Shown: in pieces, positions 26,053-34,431 of the stretch | Position numbering within the stretch: position 1 is the stretch's first letter | Layout of the letters: each line of letters starts with the position of its first letter | Assembly (NCBI GenBank): GCA_023264815.1 | Contig: JAHFUZ010000008.1 | Span: 62,001 to 126,000 of the forward strand | Direction of reading: 5' to 3' | Source: Arthrobacter sp. | Lineage (GTDB): Bacteria; Actinomycetota; Actinomycetes; Actinomycetales; Micrococcaceae | Length of the DNA stretch: 64,000 nucleotides | Notes under the pieces: generated by a model | Database searches by the model: none | Told to the model about the DNA's origin: nothing | What the model saw: the letters and a program-made list of their open reading frames with translations, nothing else | Made by a program: the position numbers and the translations under genes

Positions 26053-26133
26053 CGTACCGGTCCTCGAGGTGTCATGATCGCTCAGATAAGTGCGCCCGCT
26101 GCTCTTGCAGGCCCCAATGACGTGGAGAATAAC

Positions 26134-27183
26134 GTGGAACCCAACGCCCAGTCCCTTGACCGGCACTCCCCCGCCCCCAGGAAAATCATCCTCGACTGCG
26201 ACCCCGGGCATGACGACGCCGTGGCCATGCTGCTCGCCCACGGCAACCCGGACATCGAACTGCTGGCCGTGACCACGGTTGTCGGCAACCAGACCCTCGA
26301 GAAGGTCACCAAGAACGCCCTGTCCGTGGGCACCATCGCCGGCATCACCGGTGTTCCGTTCGCCGCCGGCTGCGCCCGCCCCCTGGTCCGCACCATCGAA
26401 AACGCGCCGGACATCCACGGCGAGTCAGGCATGGACGGCCCCGCCCAGCCCGAGTCCGCCATTGAGCTGGACCCGCGCCACGCCGTCGACCTCATCATCG
26501 ACACCGTGATGGCCCATGAACCCGGCACCGTCACGCTGGTCCCCACCGGCGGCCTCACCAACATCGCCCTCGCGGCCCGCAAGGAACCGCGCATCGTGGA
26601 GCGCGTGAAGGAAGTTGTCCTGATGGGCGGCGGCTACCACGTGGGCAACTGGAGCGCCGTGGCCGAATTCAACATCATCATCGACCCCGAAGCCGCGCAC
26701 ATCGTGTTCAACGAAAAGTGGCCCGTGGTGATGGTGGGACTGGACCTCACGCACCAGGCGCTGGCCACCCCCGAGGTGGTGGAAAAGATCGCGGCCGTGG
26801 GCACCAAGCCCGCCCGGTTCGTGACCGAACTGATGGACTTCTTCGCCCAGACGTACAAGGACGCCCAGGGCTTCGACTACCCGCCCGTCCATGATCCGTG
26901 CGCCGTGGCCTACGTGATCGATCCCAGCATCGTCACCACCCGCAAGGTCCCCGTGGACATCGAACTGCAGGGCACGCTGACCCTCGGCATGACCGTGGCC
27001 GACTTCCGCGCCCCCGCGCCGGAGGACTGCACCACCTCCGTGGCCGTTGACCTGGACCACGCACGGTTCTGGGACCTCGTCACGGACGCGCTGGTCCGCA
27101 TCGGCGAACCTGACGCCGCGCCGGCAGCGGCAGCCGCCGCAACGGCAACCGCCGCAACAGCAACCGCCGGAGCCACCAAATGA
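26134..27183 (+). CDS. uriH: Nucleoside hydrolase, probably uridine-preferring
   Basis: A 349-residue inosine/uridine-preferring nucleoside hydrolase. It splits ribonucleosides into base and ribose. The calcium-binding motif DCDPGHDD is at residues 21-28, with VPTGGLTN and HDPCAVAY further on. I favour GTG 26134 (GGAG six bases upstream); ATG 26074 in frame with GAGG is possible and would add 20 residues. The C-terminal 20 residues are an Ala/Thr low-complexity tail. It overlaps the MFS gene by ATGA. The operon hydrolase-transporter-ribokinase fits nucleoside uptake, cleavage and ribose phosphorylation. Confidence 0.85.
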   Translation: MEPNAQSLDRHSPAPRKIILDCDPGHDDAVAMLLAHGNPDIELLAVTTVVGNQTLEKVTKNALSVGTIAGITGVPFAAGCARPLVRTIENAPDIHGESGMDGPAQPESAIELDPRHAVDLIIDTVMAHEPGTVTLVPTGGLTNIALAARKEPRIVERVKEVVLMGGGYHVGNWSAVAEFNIIIDPEAAHIVFNEKWPVVMVGLDLTHQALATPEVVEKIAAVGTKPARFVTELMDFFAQTYKDAQGFDYPPVHDPCAVAYVIDPSIVTTRKVPVDIELQGTLTLGMTVADFRAPAPEDCTTSVAVDLDHARFWDLVTDALVRIGEPDAAPAAAAAATATAATATAGATK

Positions 27184-28607
27184 GCACCACCATCACCGCC
27201 CCCACCACCGGCCGGGCCAACGTCACCGCCCTGATGGTTGCCCTGCTGGCCGCCTGCGTGGCGTTCCAGCTCAACGCCTCCATGCTCAGCCCCGCCCTGG
27301 TCACCATGGGCGAGGAGCTGAACACGGACCAGGCCACCATCGGTTTGTCCCAGACCTGGTTCTTCACCGCGGCCGCCCTGTTCTCCCTCTTCCTGCCCCG
27401 CCTGAGCGACATCATCGGGCGTAAGAAGATCCTGGTGGGCATGATGGTCCTGATGGCCGTGGGCTCCGTCATCGCGGCACTGGCCCCGGACGTCACCTGG
27501 CTGTTCGTGGGCCGCATCATCCAGGGTGTCAGCGGACCCACCGTCCCGCTGTGCCTGATCATGCTGCGCTCCGCCGTCAGCAACCCCAAGAAGTACGGCG
27601 CCCTGATGGGACTCATCACCGCAGTCAACGGCGGTGTGGCCGGCGTGGACTCCTTCGTGGGCGGCTACTTCGCCGAGCACTTCGGCTTCCGCAGCATCTT
27701 TTGGCTCATGGTGGCCTTCGCCGTGGCGGCTACCGCCCTGATCGTGGTCCTCGCCGCCGAAAGCAAGCCCGCCGCCGGCACCACCATGGACTGGCTGGGC
27801 GTGTTCTTCATCGTGGTGGCAGTGGGCGCCCTGCTCACCGCCCTGAACGAAGGCTCCAAGCTGGTAGGGGCATTCGACGCCGGCGTGCTGATGCTGTCCC
27901 TTGGCCTGGTGGTGGTTGCCGCCGCAGCGTTCTACGCCTTCTGGCAGACCGAAAAGCGTGCCAAGCAGCCCATGGTGGAAACCGTCCACCTGCGCCAGCG
28001 CTCCACCTGGGCGCCGCTGCTGACCACCACCCTGACCATGACCGGCATCTTTGCCGTCATCAACGGGATCGTCCCGGCCTACGTCCAGGCCGCGGATCCC
28101 GGGTTCGGCATCGGCCCCACCGAAATGTCGCTCATCATCCTCACCCCGTACGCCCTGCTCGGCTGGCTCATCGGCCCCATCAGCGGCCGCCTGGCTCCGG
28201 TGCTCGGCTACACCAGGGTGCTCCGGATCGGCATGCTGGGCAGCATCGCGGCGCTGGCCATCATCGGGTTCTTCGGCCTGGGCAGCCTGCCCATGATGAT
28301 CGCCGGCACGGTCTTGCTGGGCATCATGTACGCCGGTACGGTCAACATCATGCTGAACGGCCTCGGAGTGGTCCTCTCGCCCGCCGGAAACCCCGGCTTC
28401 CTGCCGGGCATGAACGCCGGCGCCTTCAATCTCGGCGCCGGCCTAAGCTTCCTGGTGCTGCCTGCCGTGCTGGTGGCGACGTCGGCGCTCGGGGATGCCA
28501 AGGCGTCCTACCTGAGCGTTGTGGTCACCGCCCTGGTGATCACCGTGGCCGCCTTCGCTGCCTCCCTCCTGATCCCCAAGCCGGTCGAGGCTGAGGTGGC
28601 CGAATGA
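27180..28607 (+). CDS. uriT: MFS transporter, probable uridine/ribonucleoside uptake
   Basis: A 475-residue major facilitator with about 14 hydrophobic segments, of the DHA2-like size class. The loop-2 motif after helix 2 reads LSDIIGRKKILV. Position between a nucleoside hydrolase and ribokinase, overlapping both by four bases (ATGA), suggests nucleoside or ribose import, like UriT of C. glutamicum. The sequence itself resembles drug exporters, so direction of transport is an inference from context. Confidence 0.82.
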   Translation: MSTTITAPTTGRANVTALMVALLAACVAFQLNASMLSPALVTMGEELNTDQATIGLSQTWFFTAAALFSLFLPRLSDIIGRKKILVGMMVLMAVGSVIAALAPDVTWLFVGRIIQGVSGPTVPLCLIMLRSAVSNPKKYGALMGLITAVNGGVAGVDSFVGGYFAEHFGFRSIFWLMVAFAVAATALIVVLAAESKPAAGTTMDWLGVFFIVVAVGALLTALNEGSKLVGAFDAGVLMLSLGLVVVAAAAFYAFWQTEKRAKQPMVETVHLRQRSTWAPLLTTTLTMTGIFAVINGIVPAYVQAADPGFGIGPTEMSLIILTPYALLGWLIGPISGRLAPVLGYTRVLRIGMLGSIAALAIIGFFGLGSLPMMIAGTVLLGIMYAGTVNIMLNGLGVVLSPAGNPGFLPGMNAGAFNLGAGLSFLVLPAVLVATSALGDAKASYLSVVVTALVITVAAFAASLLIPKPVEAEVAE

Positions 28608-29578
28608 GCGCCGGAACCGGAGGGCCCCAAGGAGGGATCGTCGTCGTCGGTTCCCTGAACGCGGATCTGACCATCTACACCGAGAGGCTGCCGCTGCCCG
28701 GCGAGACGGTGCACGGCAACGGTTTCGCGGTGAACCCGGGCGGCAAGAGCGCCAACCAGGCTGTCGCCGCCGGCCGGCTGGGCGCGGACGTCAGCCTCGT
28801 CGGTGCCGTGGGGGACGATTCCAACGGGCAGATGCTGCTGGCCTCCGCCGCCGGCGCGGGAGTGGACGTTCGCCACGTACGGTCCGCCGCGGCGGGGACG
28901 GGCGTCGCCGTGATCGCCGTGGATGCCCAGGGCGAAAACAACATCATCATCTCGGCGGGGGCCAACGGCACCCTCTCGCCCGCGGACGTGGCCGCGGCAG
29001 CGGAGGTCTTCGACGGCGCCGCCGTCGTCTGCCTCTGCCTGGAAGTCAGCATCGAGACGGTGCTTGCCGCCGCACAGGCAGGGCACGACGCCGGCGCAAC
29101 AGTGGTGCTGAATCTCTCGCCGTACGCGGAGATTCCGCGGGACCTGGCGGACCTGACGGATGTCCTGCTGGTCAACTCACACGAGGCCTCTCAGTTCCTG
29201 GGGACCGCCGAGATTCCCGGTAGCGACGGCGACGCGGGCGACTGGGAAACCGTCCGGCTCCGCTTCGCCGAACGCGGACTGCAGCAGGTCATCGTCACGC
29301 TCGGCGCCAATGGCTCGGTGGTGCTGGATTCGCTGGCCGACCCGGAGAAGCAGCTCGTCCAGATCGCGCCCGTGAAGGTCAACGCGGTGGACACCACCGG
29401 CGCCGGCGATGCCTTCACCGGGGCCGTGGCGGCGCGCCTGGCCGCAGGGGCGTCCCTGGCGGACGCGGCGGCTTTCGCCTCGATCGCAGCCGCGCTGGCC
29501 ACCACCAGCAAGGGAACCCAGGCAGCCTACCCCGGCGAGGAGGACGTCAGGCGCGTCCTCGCCTCAGGTACCGTCTGA
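28604..29578 (+). CDS. rbsK: Ribokinase (PfkB family)
   Basis: A 324-residue sugar kinase that phosphorylates ribose released by the hydrolase, feeding the pentose phosphate pathway. PfkB signature 1 is GGKSANQAVAAGRLG near residue 46, and signature 2 is DTTGAGDAFTGAVAARL near 264 with the catalytic Asp. It is the last gene of the operon and is followed after 14 bases by a strong bidirectional terminator. Confidence 0.92.
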   Translation: MSAGTGGPQGGIVVVGSLNADLTIYTERLPLPGETVHGNGFAVNPGGKSANQAVAAGRLGADVSLVGAVGDDSNGQMLLASAAGAGVDVRHVRSAAAGTGVAVIAVDAQGENNIIISAGANGTLSPADVAAAAEVFDGAAVVCLCLEVSIETVLAAAQAGHDAGATVVLNLSPYAEIPRDLADLTDVLLVNSHEASQFLGTAEIPGSDGDAGDWETVRLRFAERGLQQVIVTLGANGSVVLDSLADPEKQLVQIAPVKVNAVDTTGAGDAFTGAVAARLAAGASLADAAAFASIAAALATTSKGTQAAYPGEEDVRRVLASGTV

Positions 29579-29592
29579 CGGTTCCACGCACC

Positions 29593-29640
29593 AAGAAGCG
29601 CCCGACGGCGGCAGTCTCCTGCCGCCGTCGGGCGCTTCTT
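29593..29640. terminator. Bidirectional rho-independent terminator
   Basis: Perfect 22-bp stem (29593-29614 with 29619-29640) and TCTC loop, flanked by AA on one side and TT on the other. It lies between the convergent ribokinase and NCS1 permease genes and can serve both. Confidence 0.92.
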
Positions 29641-29657
29641 TTGCCTGGCGGGCTCTG

Positions 29658-31187
29658 TCAGAGGCCGGCCGGTGCGCTGGGCTCGGTGGCGAACTTCAGG
29701 TCGGCCGTGGCCTGCGCCACGGTGGCGGCCGGAAGGGCCGAGTCCAGGTGTGCGCGGTGGTACCGCGGGCCAAGGACGGCGTAGCTGCCGGCGCTGGCGA
29801 GGCCGCCTGCGAGCCAGGACAGGTCCCAGCCGCCCAGGGCAACGGCCGCCGGACCCTGCATGGCAGGCACCAGTCCGTACATAAACAGCCACGTGGCGAA
29901 GATTCCCACCAGGAGCGAGACCACGCCGGCCCAGTTGACTGCGGGGAGCCGCTTGGTGCCCACTGCGTCGAAGAGCCGCTCCGGGTTGCCCGGCCAGCGC
30001 TTCTCCAGCCAGAAGAAGTGGACCAGCATCACTCCGCCCCAGGCGGCCACCCAGGCCACCAGGCCAATGAGCCAGGCATCCAGGACCGTGGCGAAGTCCT
30101 CCTGGAAGATGAAGAAGATGACGGCGATGAGTGAGAAGACGCCGACGAACAGGTTGAGCTTGCGCCGGCTAATGGTGATGTCCAGTGCCTGCGTGGCTAC
30201 AGAGAACGTGTAGATGTTCAGGATGTTGGTGGCGATAGGTCCGTGCAGCACCATCAGCAGCACGGGCAGGGCCAGGACGCCGAAGTTCTGGACGATGAGC
30301 TTGCCGGGGTCGATTTCACCGCTGTTGGTGGCCAGGCTGGCGCCGAGGATGCCGAGCCACACCACGGGGATGAACTGGCCCAGGACCGAAGCCAGGTAGA
30401 CCTTCTTCTTGGGCACTTCGGTGCTGACGAAGCGGGAGTAGTCTGCGGCGTAGGTGAACCAGGTGATGCCCCAGCCAATGCCGATGGCGGTCATCACGGC
30501 GCTCATCGCGGCGATACGGTCCGAGCCTTCAAGGATCTGGCCGGCAGGACCGGCGTAGCCCCAGTCGATCTTCATGCCGAACCAGGCCACGGCGGACATC
30601 ACGGCCAGGATGATGATGGTGGGCGGCACGGTCCACTTTTCGAAGGCCGCGATGGCCTTGTAGCCGAACCAGGCAATGGCTACCTGTGCGGCCATGATGG
30701 AGGTGGCCACACCGATCTTCCAGGCGTAGTTGTGGGCAGCGGGATCAACCCAGCCGAGCGTGCCGAACAGGGCCATGACCAGGTCCAGGATGATCCAGGT
30801 GTTGACCGCGCACCAGCCGATCACCAGGAGTGCCTGGATCGCTGCGGGGAGGTAGTTGCCGCGGCGGCCGAATGCGGCGCGGGCCAGTACCATGCCGGTG
30901 GCGCCGGTCTTTTGGCCGAGGAGGACGAAGCAGCCGAACAGCAGCATCCCGATCAGGTTCCCCAAGACCAGGACGGTGACAGTGTCCGCAAGACCAAGGC
31001 CAAGGTGGATGCCGAGGGCGCCGAGCACCCAGTTGATGGGAGCCAGGTTGGCGCCGGCCCAGATCCAGAACTGGCCGGAGACCTTGTGCGTGCGCTGCGA
31101 CTCGGCAATGGGCTGAAGCCAGGCTTCGCAGTCCTCGGCCGGCATCATTGCCGACTCTGACTGCTTAGTGGAGAGGTTGTCTTGCAT
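29658..31187 (-). CDS. NCS1-family purine/cytosine permease
   Basis: A 509-residue permease with twelve membrane helices of the nucleobase:cation symporter-1 family (CodB/cytosine-purine type). Family patterns are seen in GQFWIWAGANLAPINWVLGALG near residue 40 and in YAADYSRFV near 250. It should import a purine, allantoin, cytosine or hydantoin-type compound. It is divergent from a PucR regulator, which typically responds to purine catabolites, supporting a purine-related substrate. SD GGAGG precedes ATG 31187. Confidence 0.87.
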   Translation of the reverse strand: MQDNLSTKQSESAMMPAEDCEAWLQPIAESQRTHKVSGQFWIWAGANLAPINWVLGALGIHLGLGLADTVTVLVLGNLIGMLLFGCFVLLGQKTGATGMVLARAAFGRRGNYLPAAIQALLVIGWCAVNTWIILDLVMALFGTLGWVDPAAHNYAWKIGVATSIMAAQVAIAWFGYKAIAAFEKWTVPPTIIILAVMSAVAWFGMKIDWGYAGPAGQILEGSDRIAAMSAVMTAIGIGWGITWFTYAADYSRFVSTEVPKKKVYLASVLGQFIPVVWLGILGASLATNSGEIDPGKLIVQNFGVLALPVLLMVLHGPIATNILNIYTFSVATQALDITISRRKLNLFVGVFSLIAVIFFIFQEDFATVLDAWLIGLVAWVAAWGGVMLVHFFWLEKRWPGNPERLFDAVGTKRLPAVNWAGVVSLLVGIFATWLFMYGLVPAMQGPAAVALGGWDLSWLAGGLASAGSYAVLGPRYHRAHLDSALPAATVAQATADLKFATEPSAPAGL

Positions 31188-31226
31188 GGGGGAGCCTCCA
31201 TGAGTAAAAGGGATAGTCCCAGATTA

Positions 31227-31260
31227 TGTGGCTCAGGCCACAACCACCACATACAATGTG
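31227..31260. promoter_or_regulatory. Two inverted repeats in permease-pucR intergenic region
   Basis: TGTGGC-TCAG-GCCACA (31227-31242) and CACAT-ACA-ATGTG (31248-31260) are both perfect. They sit between the divergent NCS1 permease and PucR genes (107-base gap) and are candidate PucR sites. Confidence 0.4.
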
Positions 31261-31294
31261 TCACGAACATCTTCCTTTCTTATGACGGAGTGTC

Positions 31295-32851
31295 ATGCCC
31301 ATACGCCTGCAGGAAGTTTTGAAACATTCCACCCTCACGCCCGCGGATCCCGTGATCCGCGCGGCGGCAGCGGTTGCGGCCCAGGCGCAGCTGCGATGGA
31401 TACACTCGAGTGAGGTTCTGGACATCGCCCCGTTACTTGGCGGCGGGGAATTGCTGCTTACGGGCGGCCAGGCCCTGGTGGCCGCCACGGACAAGCGGCG
31501 GGTTGGCTATATCTGGGAGCTGGCGGAACGTGGGGTGGCCGCGCTGGCCATCGAGACGGGGACCAGCCTGCCATCCATACCGTCCTCCATGGTTGCAGCG
31601 GCGGAGGCCGCCGGACTTCCGCTGATAGAGCTCCGCAAAGTGGTGCCTTTCGTGGGGGTTATGGAAGCCATCAACTCGCTGCTCGTGAGCGAGTCGGCCG
31701 CGCACCTGCAGCAGGCCGACCGGGCAAGCCACGCCATGGCGGTGGAACTGGCCCATGGCGGCAGCCTCGACCGGATCCTGGGCGTTCTTGCCGACGCCAC
31801 CGGCGCGGAAGTTGTCCTGACCTCCAACTCGGGTGCGCCGCTGGCCAGTGCCCTGCCTGCCGGCGCCCTGCCTGCCGGCCAGGACGCGGCCGGCGGGGCC
31901 GCAGGCACCGAGCAGGACCATGCACGGACCATCCACATTGACGTTTCCGTCCGGGGTATCCCGTCAGCGCACCTGAGCCTTCGCGCCCTGGCGGATGGGG
32001 ATGTGAACCTGGCGCGGATCGCAGGGAACCGCTCGGTGGACATTTTGGCACTGGCACTACTGCAGCGCATGCCGCCCGGACTCAAGGACATGGCGGGAGC
32101 GGCACTGATCCGCGCCGTCGATTCCGGCTCCCAGAACTGGCGGCTCCAGCAGCTTGCCCCGGCCGCCGGAATCCCGCTGGCAGCGCAGCTGGTGGCAGTA
32201 GTGATCCGGTCACCGGGGTCCCGGCAGCTTCGCACAGCCGTGGAGCAGCTGCTGGACCGGGTGGGCCGGCACAGCGCCAGCTATGCCGACAACGAGGAAC
32301 TGCTGGCGCTGGCCGTGCTGCGGTCCGGCAAGGCGCAGGACGACCGGAACGACATTCTGGCGGGGCTGCAGTCGCTGGCATTGCCCGAGGGAAGCATCAG
32401 CGCCGTCGGCCCGGTGGCCGCCGGGATTTCGGCGGCCCCGTGGTCCCTGACGGAGGCCCGGCTGACCCTGGAACTGGGGGCCGGCGACGAACACCACCCT
32501 GCCGGGCCGCAGCATGATGGCGCAGTGCTGGACGCGGAGGCCTTCGCGGTGGAACGGTTCGCGTTCCATTCCGTGGATGAGGCGCGGCGTACGGAGTTCG
32601 TCCGCCAGCAGCTCGGTGCCCTTCTCGACCACGATGAGCAGCGGCGCTCCGCGCTCGCGGAGACCCTGCGGGTGTGGCTGGATTTGGGCTGCAACACCGC
32701 CCAGGCCGCGCGTGAACTCCACCTGGAGCGGCAGTCCATGCACCAGCGCCTGCAGCGGATCTTTACGCTCTGCGGCGGCGACCCCCGCGGAACCGGGCGG
32801 CTTGCGGCCCTGCACCTGGCGACCCGCCTCGCCGCCCTCCCGCCCAAATAG
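31295..32851 (+). CDS. PucR-family transcriptional regulator
   Basis: A 518-residue regulator. The N-terminal PucR/purine-catabolism domain is at about 5-125 (VLDIAPLLGGGELLLTGG), with a GGDEF-like/CdaR middle region. A C-terminal HTH_30 lies around 455-510 (LRVWLDLGCNTAQAARELHLERQSMHQRLQRI). PucR proteins activate purine or polyamine catabolism genes. Its target is most likely the divergent permease. GGAG lies four bases before ATG 31295. The final stop codon TAG shares its G with the first base of a repeat element. Confidence 0.88.
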   Translation: MPIRLQEVLKHSTLTPADPVIRAAAAVAAQAQLRWIHSSEVLDIAPLLGGGELLLTGGQALVAATDKRRVGYIWELAERGVAALAIETGTSLPSIPSSMVAAAEAAGLPLIELRKVVPFVGVMEAINSLLVSESAAHLQQADRASHAMAVELAHGGSLDRILGVLADATGAEVVLTSNSGAPLASALPAGALPAGQDAAGGAAGTEQDHARTIHIDVSVRGIPSAHLSLRALADGDVNLARIAGNRSVDILALALLQRMPPGLKDMAGAALIRAVDSGSQNWRLQQLAPAAGIPLAAQLVAVVIRSPGSRQLRTAVEQLLDRVGRHSASYADNEELLALAVLRSGKAQDDRNDILAGLQSLALPEGSISAVGPVAAGISAAPWSLTEARLTLELGAGDEHHPAGPQHDGAVLDAEAFAVERFAFHSVDEARRTEFVRQQLGALLDHDEQRRSALAETLRVWLDLGCNTAQAARELHLERQSMHQRLQRIFTLCGGDPRGTGRLAALHLATRLAALPPK

Positions 32852-32925
32852 GACGCTCTCTCATTTAATGTGGGTTTTTGGGCGATCCTCTCTCACACAA
32901 TGCGGGTTTTGGCCGGACGCTCGCG
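32851..32925. repeat. Tandem 31-33 bp repeat units, copy 2 (left flank)
   Basis: Two and a third direct units: 32851-32883 (33 bp), 32884-32914 (31 bp) and a fragment beginning GGACGCTCGCG at 32915. The first unit starts GGACGCTCTCTCATTTAATG. It overlaps the PucR stop codon. The same arrangement occurs inverted at 34410-34348, so the two copies bracket about 1.4 kb. Confidence 0.85.
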
Positions 32926-33336
32926 AAACCCGGCAGGTAGCCCGAGGAATTGCCATAGCAGGTCAGCTGGACGATGTTCTCCCTGGCGGTCTTCTCCGTT
33001 CCGACCGGGACGGGATTGATGATGGCGTCGAAGGGCATGCCGACGGTCACAATAAAGGCCCAGTCCTTGAACTCCGGGAGCCCTTCGATGTCGGCCACAA
33101 TGTTCAGCGTGGTGCTGCCGGGGCTGGCCACCTTCCAGCGCAAACAGCCGGTTGTCCTTCTCGCGTGCCAGATAGCTGGCGAAATAGGGAAGCGCATGCC
33201 TGGCGGACAGGTGGGCGGGATCTCCCACGGCACCTCCGCGGATGGCTGTGGCAATGATGTCCCGGACGGCCGGCTGCAGGTCCGCGATCCGGTCAGGCCT
33301 GTGGATAACTTCTGCAGCCGCTCGCCGTTTCGGGGC
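32926..33336 (-). pseudogene. Decayed, frameshifted gene remnant of unknown family
   Basis: This 496-base gap between pucR and the AbiEi-like gene holds protein-like sequence on the minus strand in two frames. The upstream part (33336 to about 33135) reads VRDIIATAIRGGAVGDPAHL and then YFASYLAREKDNRLFALEGG. After a frame change near 33127-33140 it continues as STTLNIVADIEGLPEFKDW, VTVGMPFDAIINPVPVGTEK and IVQLTCYGNSSGYLPGF, then runs into the repeat. No start codon or complete domain remains, and both ends are lost. I do not recognise the family. Confidence 0.45.
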
Positions 33337-33347
33337 ACAATGCCAGC

Positions 33348-34301
33348 ATGCGAAAGCAAGATTTCCTGCCCCAGCCGCTGACGGCGGCTCCGTTCACCTT
33401 CGGCGCAGCCGTGACCGCCGGCGTCTCCTTGAACAGGCTCCGGCGGAAGGACATGGTCAACGTGGGCCGCGGCCTCTACCGGCCCGCGGACTGGGATTTT
33501 GATCTGGAGGATGCGGCCAGGGCGTTGTCCGCGGCGTCGCCCGGTGCCTGGATCTCCCACGTGACGGCGGCCAGGTTGAGGTGCCAAGTGCTGCCTCCGT
33601 GGCTTGCGGACTCCACGGAATTGCATCTCAGCAAGCCGCGCGCCCTGCCATCGGTCCGCAGGAAGGGCGTGATCGGCCATACCGTCCTTGCCCGTGAAGA
33701 TGAGATTGAACTGGTCAACGGCATCCGCCTGAGCAGTCGATCCCGCACCTGGCTCGATTTGGCCCGCGTGCTGCCGCTGCATGACCTGGTGAGCATGGGC
33801 GATGAACTGATCCGCATCCCGCGGGTGGATTTCGAGGGACGAGCGGAGCCTTATGACACCGTGGCGGGGCTGCGCATCCTGGCGGCACGTCACCCGAATC
33901 TCCAGGGCATCGTCCGGGTCCGGGAGGCGCTTGAGCTGATGCGGGTGGGCGCCGACTCCGCGCCCGAAACCCTCCTTCGGCTGGCCATCGCGGATGCCGG
34001 GCTGCCCGAGCCCGCACTCCAGGTGCGGTTGCGCGCCAGAGACGCGCGGTCGCCGTCGGCCGATCTCGGCTACCGTCACCGTCGCCTTGCCATCCAGTAC
34101 GACGGCGGCCATCACCTTAATGACGAACAGGTCCTCAGTGACCGGAGACGGGATAAGGCGTTCGAGTCAGCCGGCTGGACGGTCCTGGTCTTCGGGAAAA
34201 GCGATCTTGCCGACGACTTCCAGAGCGCAGTCGTCGAAATCAAGCGGGCGCTGCGCAACGGCTGGCTTGACCACGCGCAGGCGTCCGGTTTTGCCGGCTG
34301 A
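33348..34301 (+). CDS. AbiEi/DUF559-like protein with PD-(D/E)XK nuclease-type domain
   Basis: A 317-residue protein. The N-terminal half resembles type IV antitoxin AbiEi-like domains (VNVGRGLYRPADW, LRCQVLPPWLADSTELHLSK). The C-terminal 100 residues look like a DUF559/Vsr-type nuclease fold: DLGYRHRRLAIQYDGGHH, then DRRRDKAFESAGWTVLVF. No cognate AbiEii toxin gene is adjacent. Such genes are common orphans in Arthrobacter and related actinobacteria; function unknown. The ribosome binding site is weak. The gene lies between inverted copies of the repeat family and beside a decayed gene, so this small segment may have moved as a unit. Confidence 0.75.
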   Translation: MRKQDFLPQPLTAAPFTFGAAVTAGVSLNRLRRKDMVNVGRGLYRPADWDFDLEDAARALSAASPGAWISHVTAARLRCQVLPPWLADSTELHLSKPRALPSVRRKGVIGHTVLAREDEIELVNGIRLSSRSRTWLDLARVLPLHDLVSMGDELIRIPRVDFEGRAEPYDTVAGLRILAARHPNLQGIVRVREALELMRVGADSAPETLLRLAIADAGLPEPALQVRLRARDARSPSADLGYRHRRLAIQYDGGHHLNDEQVLSDRRRDKAFESAGWTVLVFGKSDLADDFQSAVVEIKRALRNGWLDHAQASGFAG

Positions 34302-34312
34302 GGGTTAACGCC

Positions 34313-34410
34313 GTGACGCTCCCACACCAAAGGTGCGAGAGCGTCACGCCAAAACCCACATCAACTGAGAGAGGATCGCCCGGAAACCCGCATTAAGTGA
34401 GAGAGCGTCC
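34313..34410. repeat. Composite repeat, copy 3 (right flank)
   Basis: Left part is a hairpin with 16-bp arms, two mismatches (34313-34328 and 34332-34347), a plausible terminator after the AbiEi-like gene. The right part, read from 34410 down to 34348, is two units GGACGCTCTCTCACTTAATG... that match the copy at 32851 over about 63 bp with roughly nine mismatches, in inverted orientation. Sits between convergent genes, 11 bases after one stop and 21 from the other. Confidence 0.85.
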
Positions 34411-34431
34411 GGGGGGTGGGGGCGGGGTTCG

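Noticed and set aside
33348..34301. A complete type IV AbiE toxin-antitoxin system
   Set aside because: Only an AbiEi-like protein with a nuclease-like C-terminus is present; no AbiEii nucleotidyltransferase gene is on either side.
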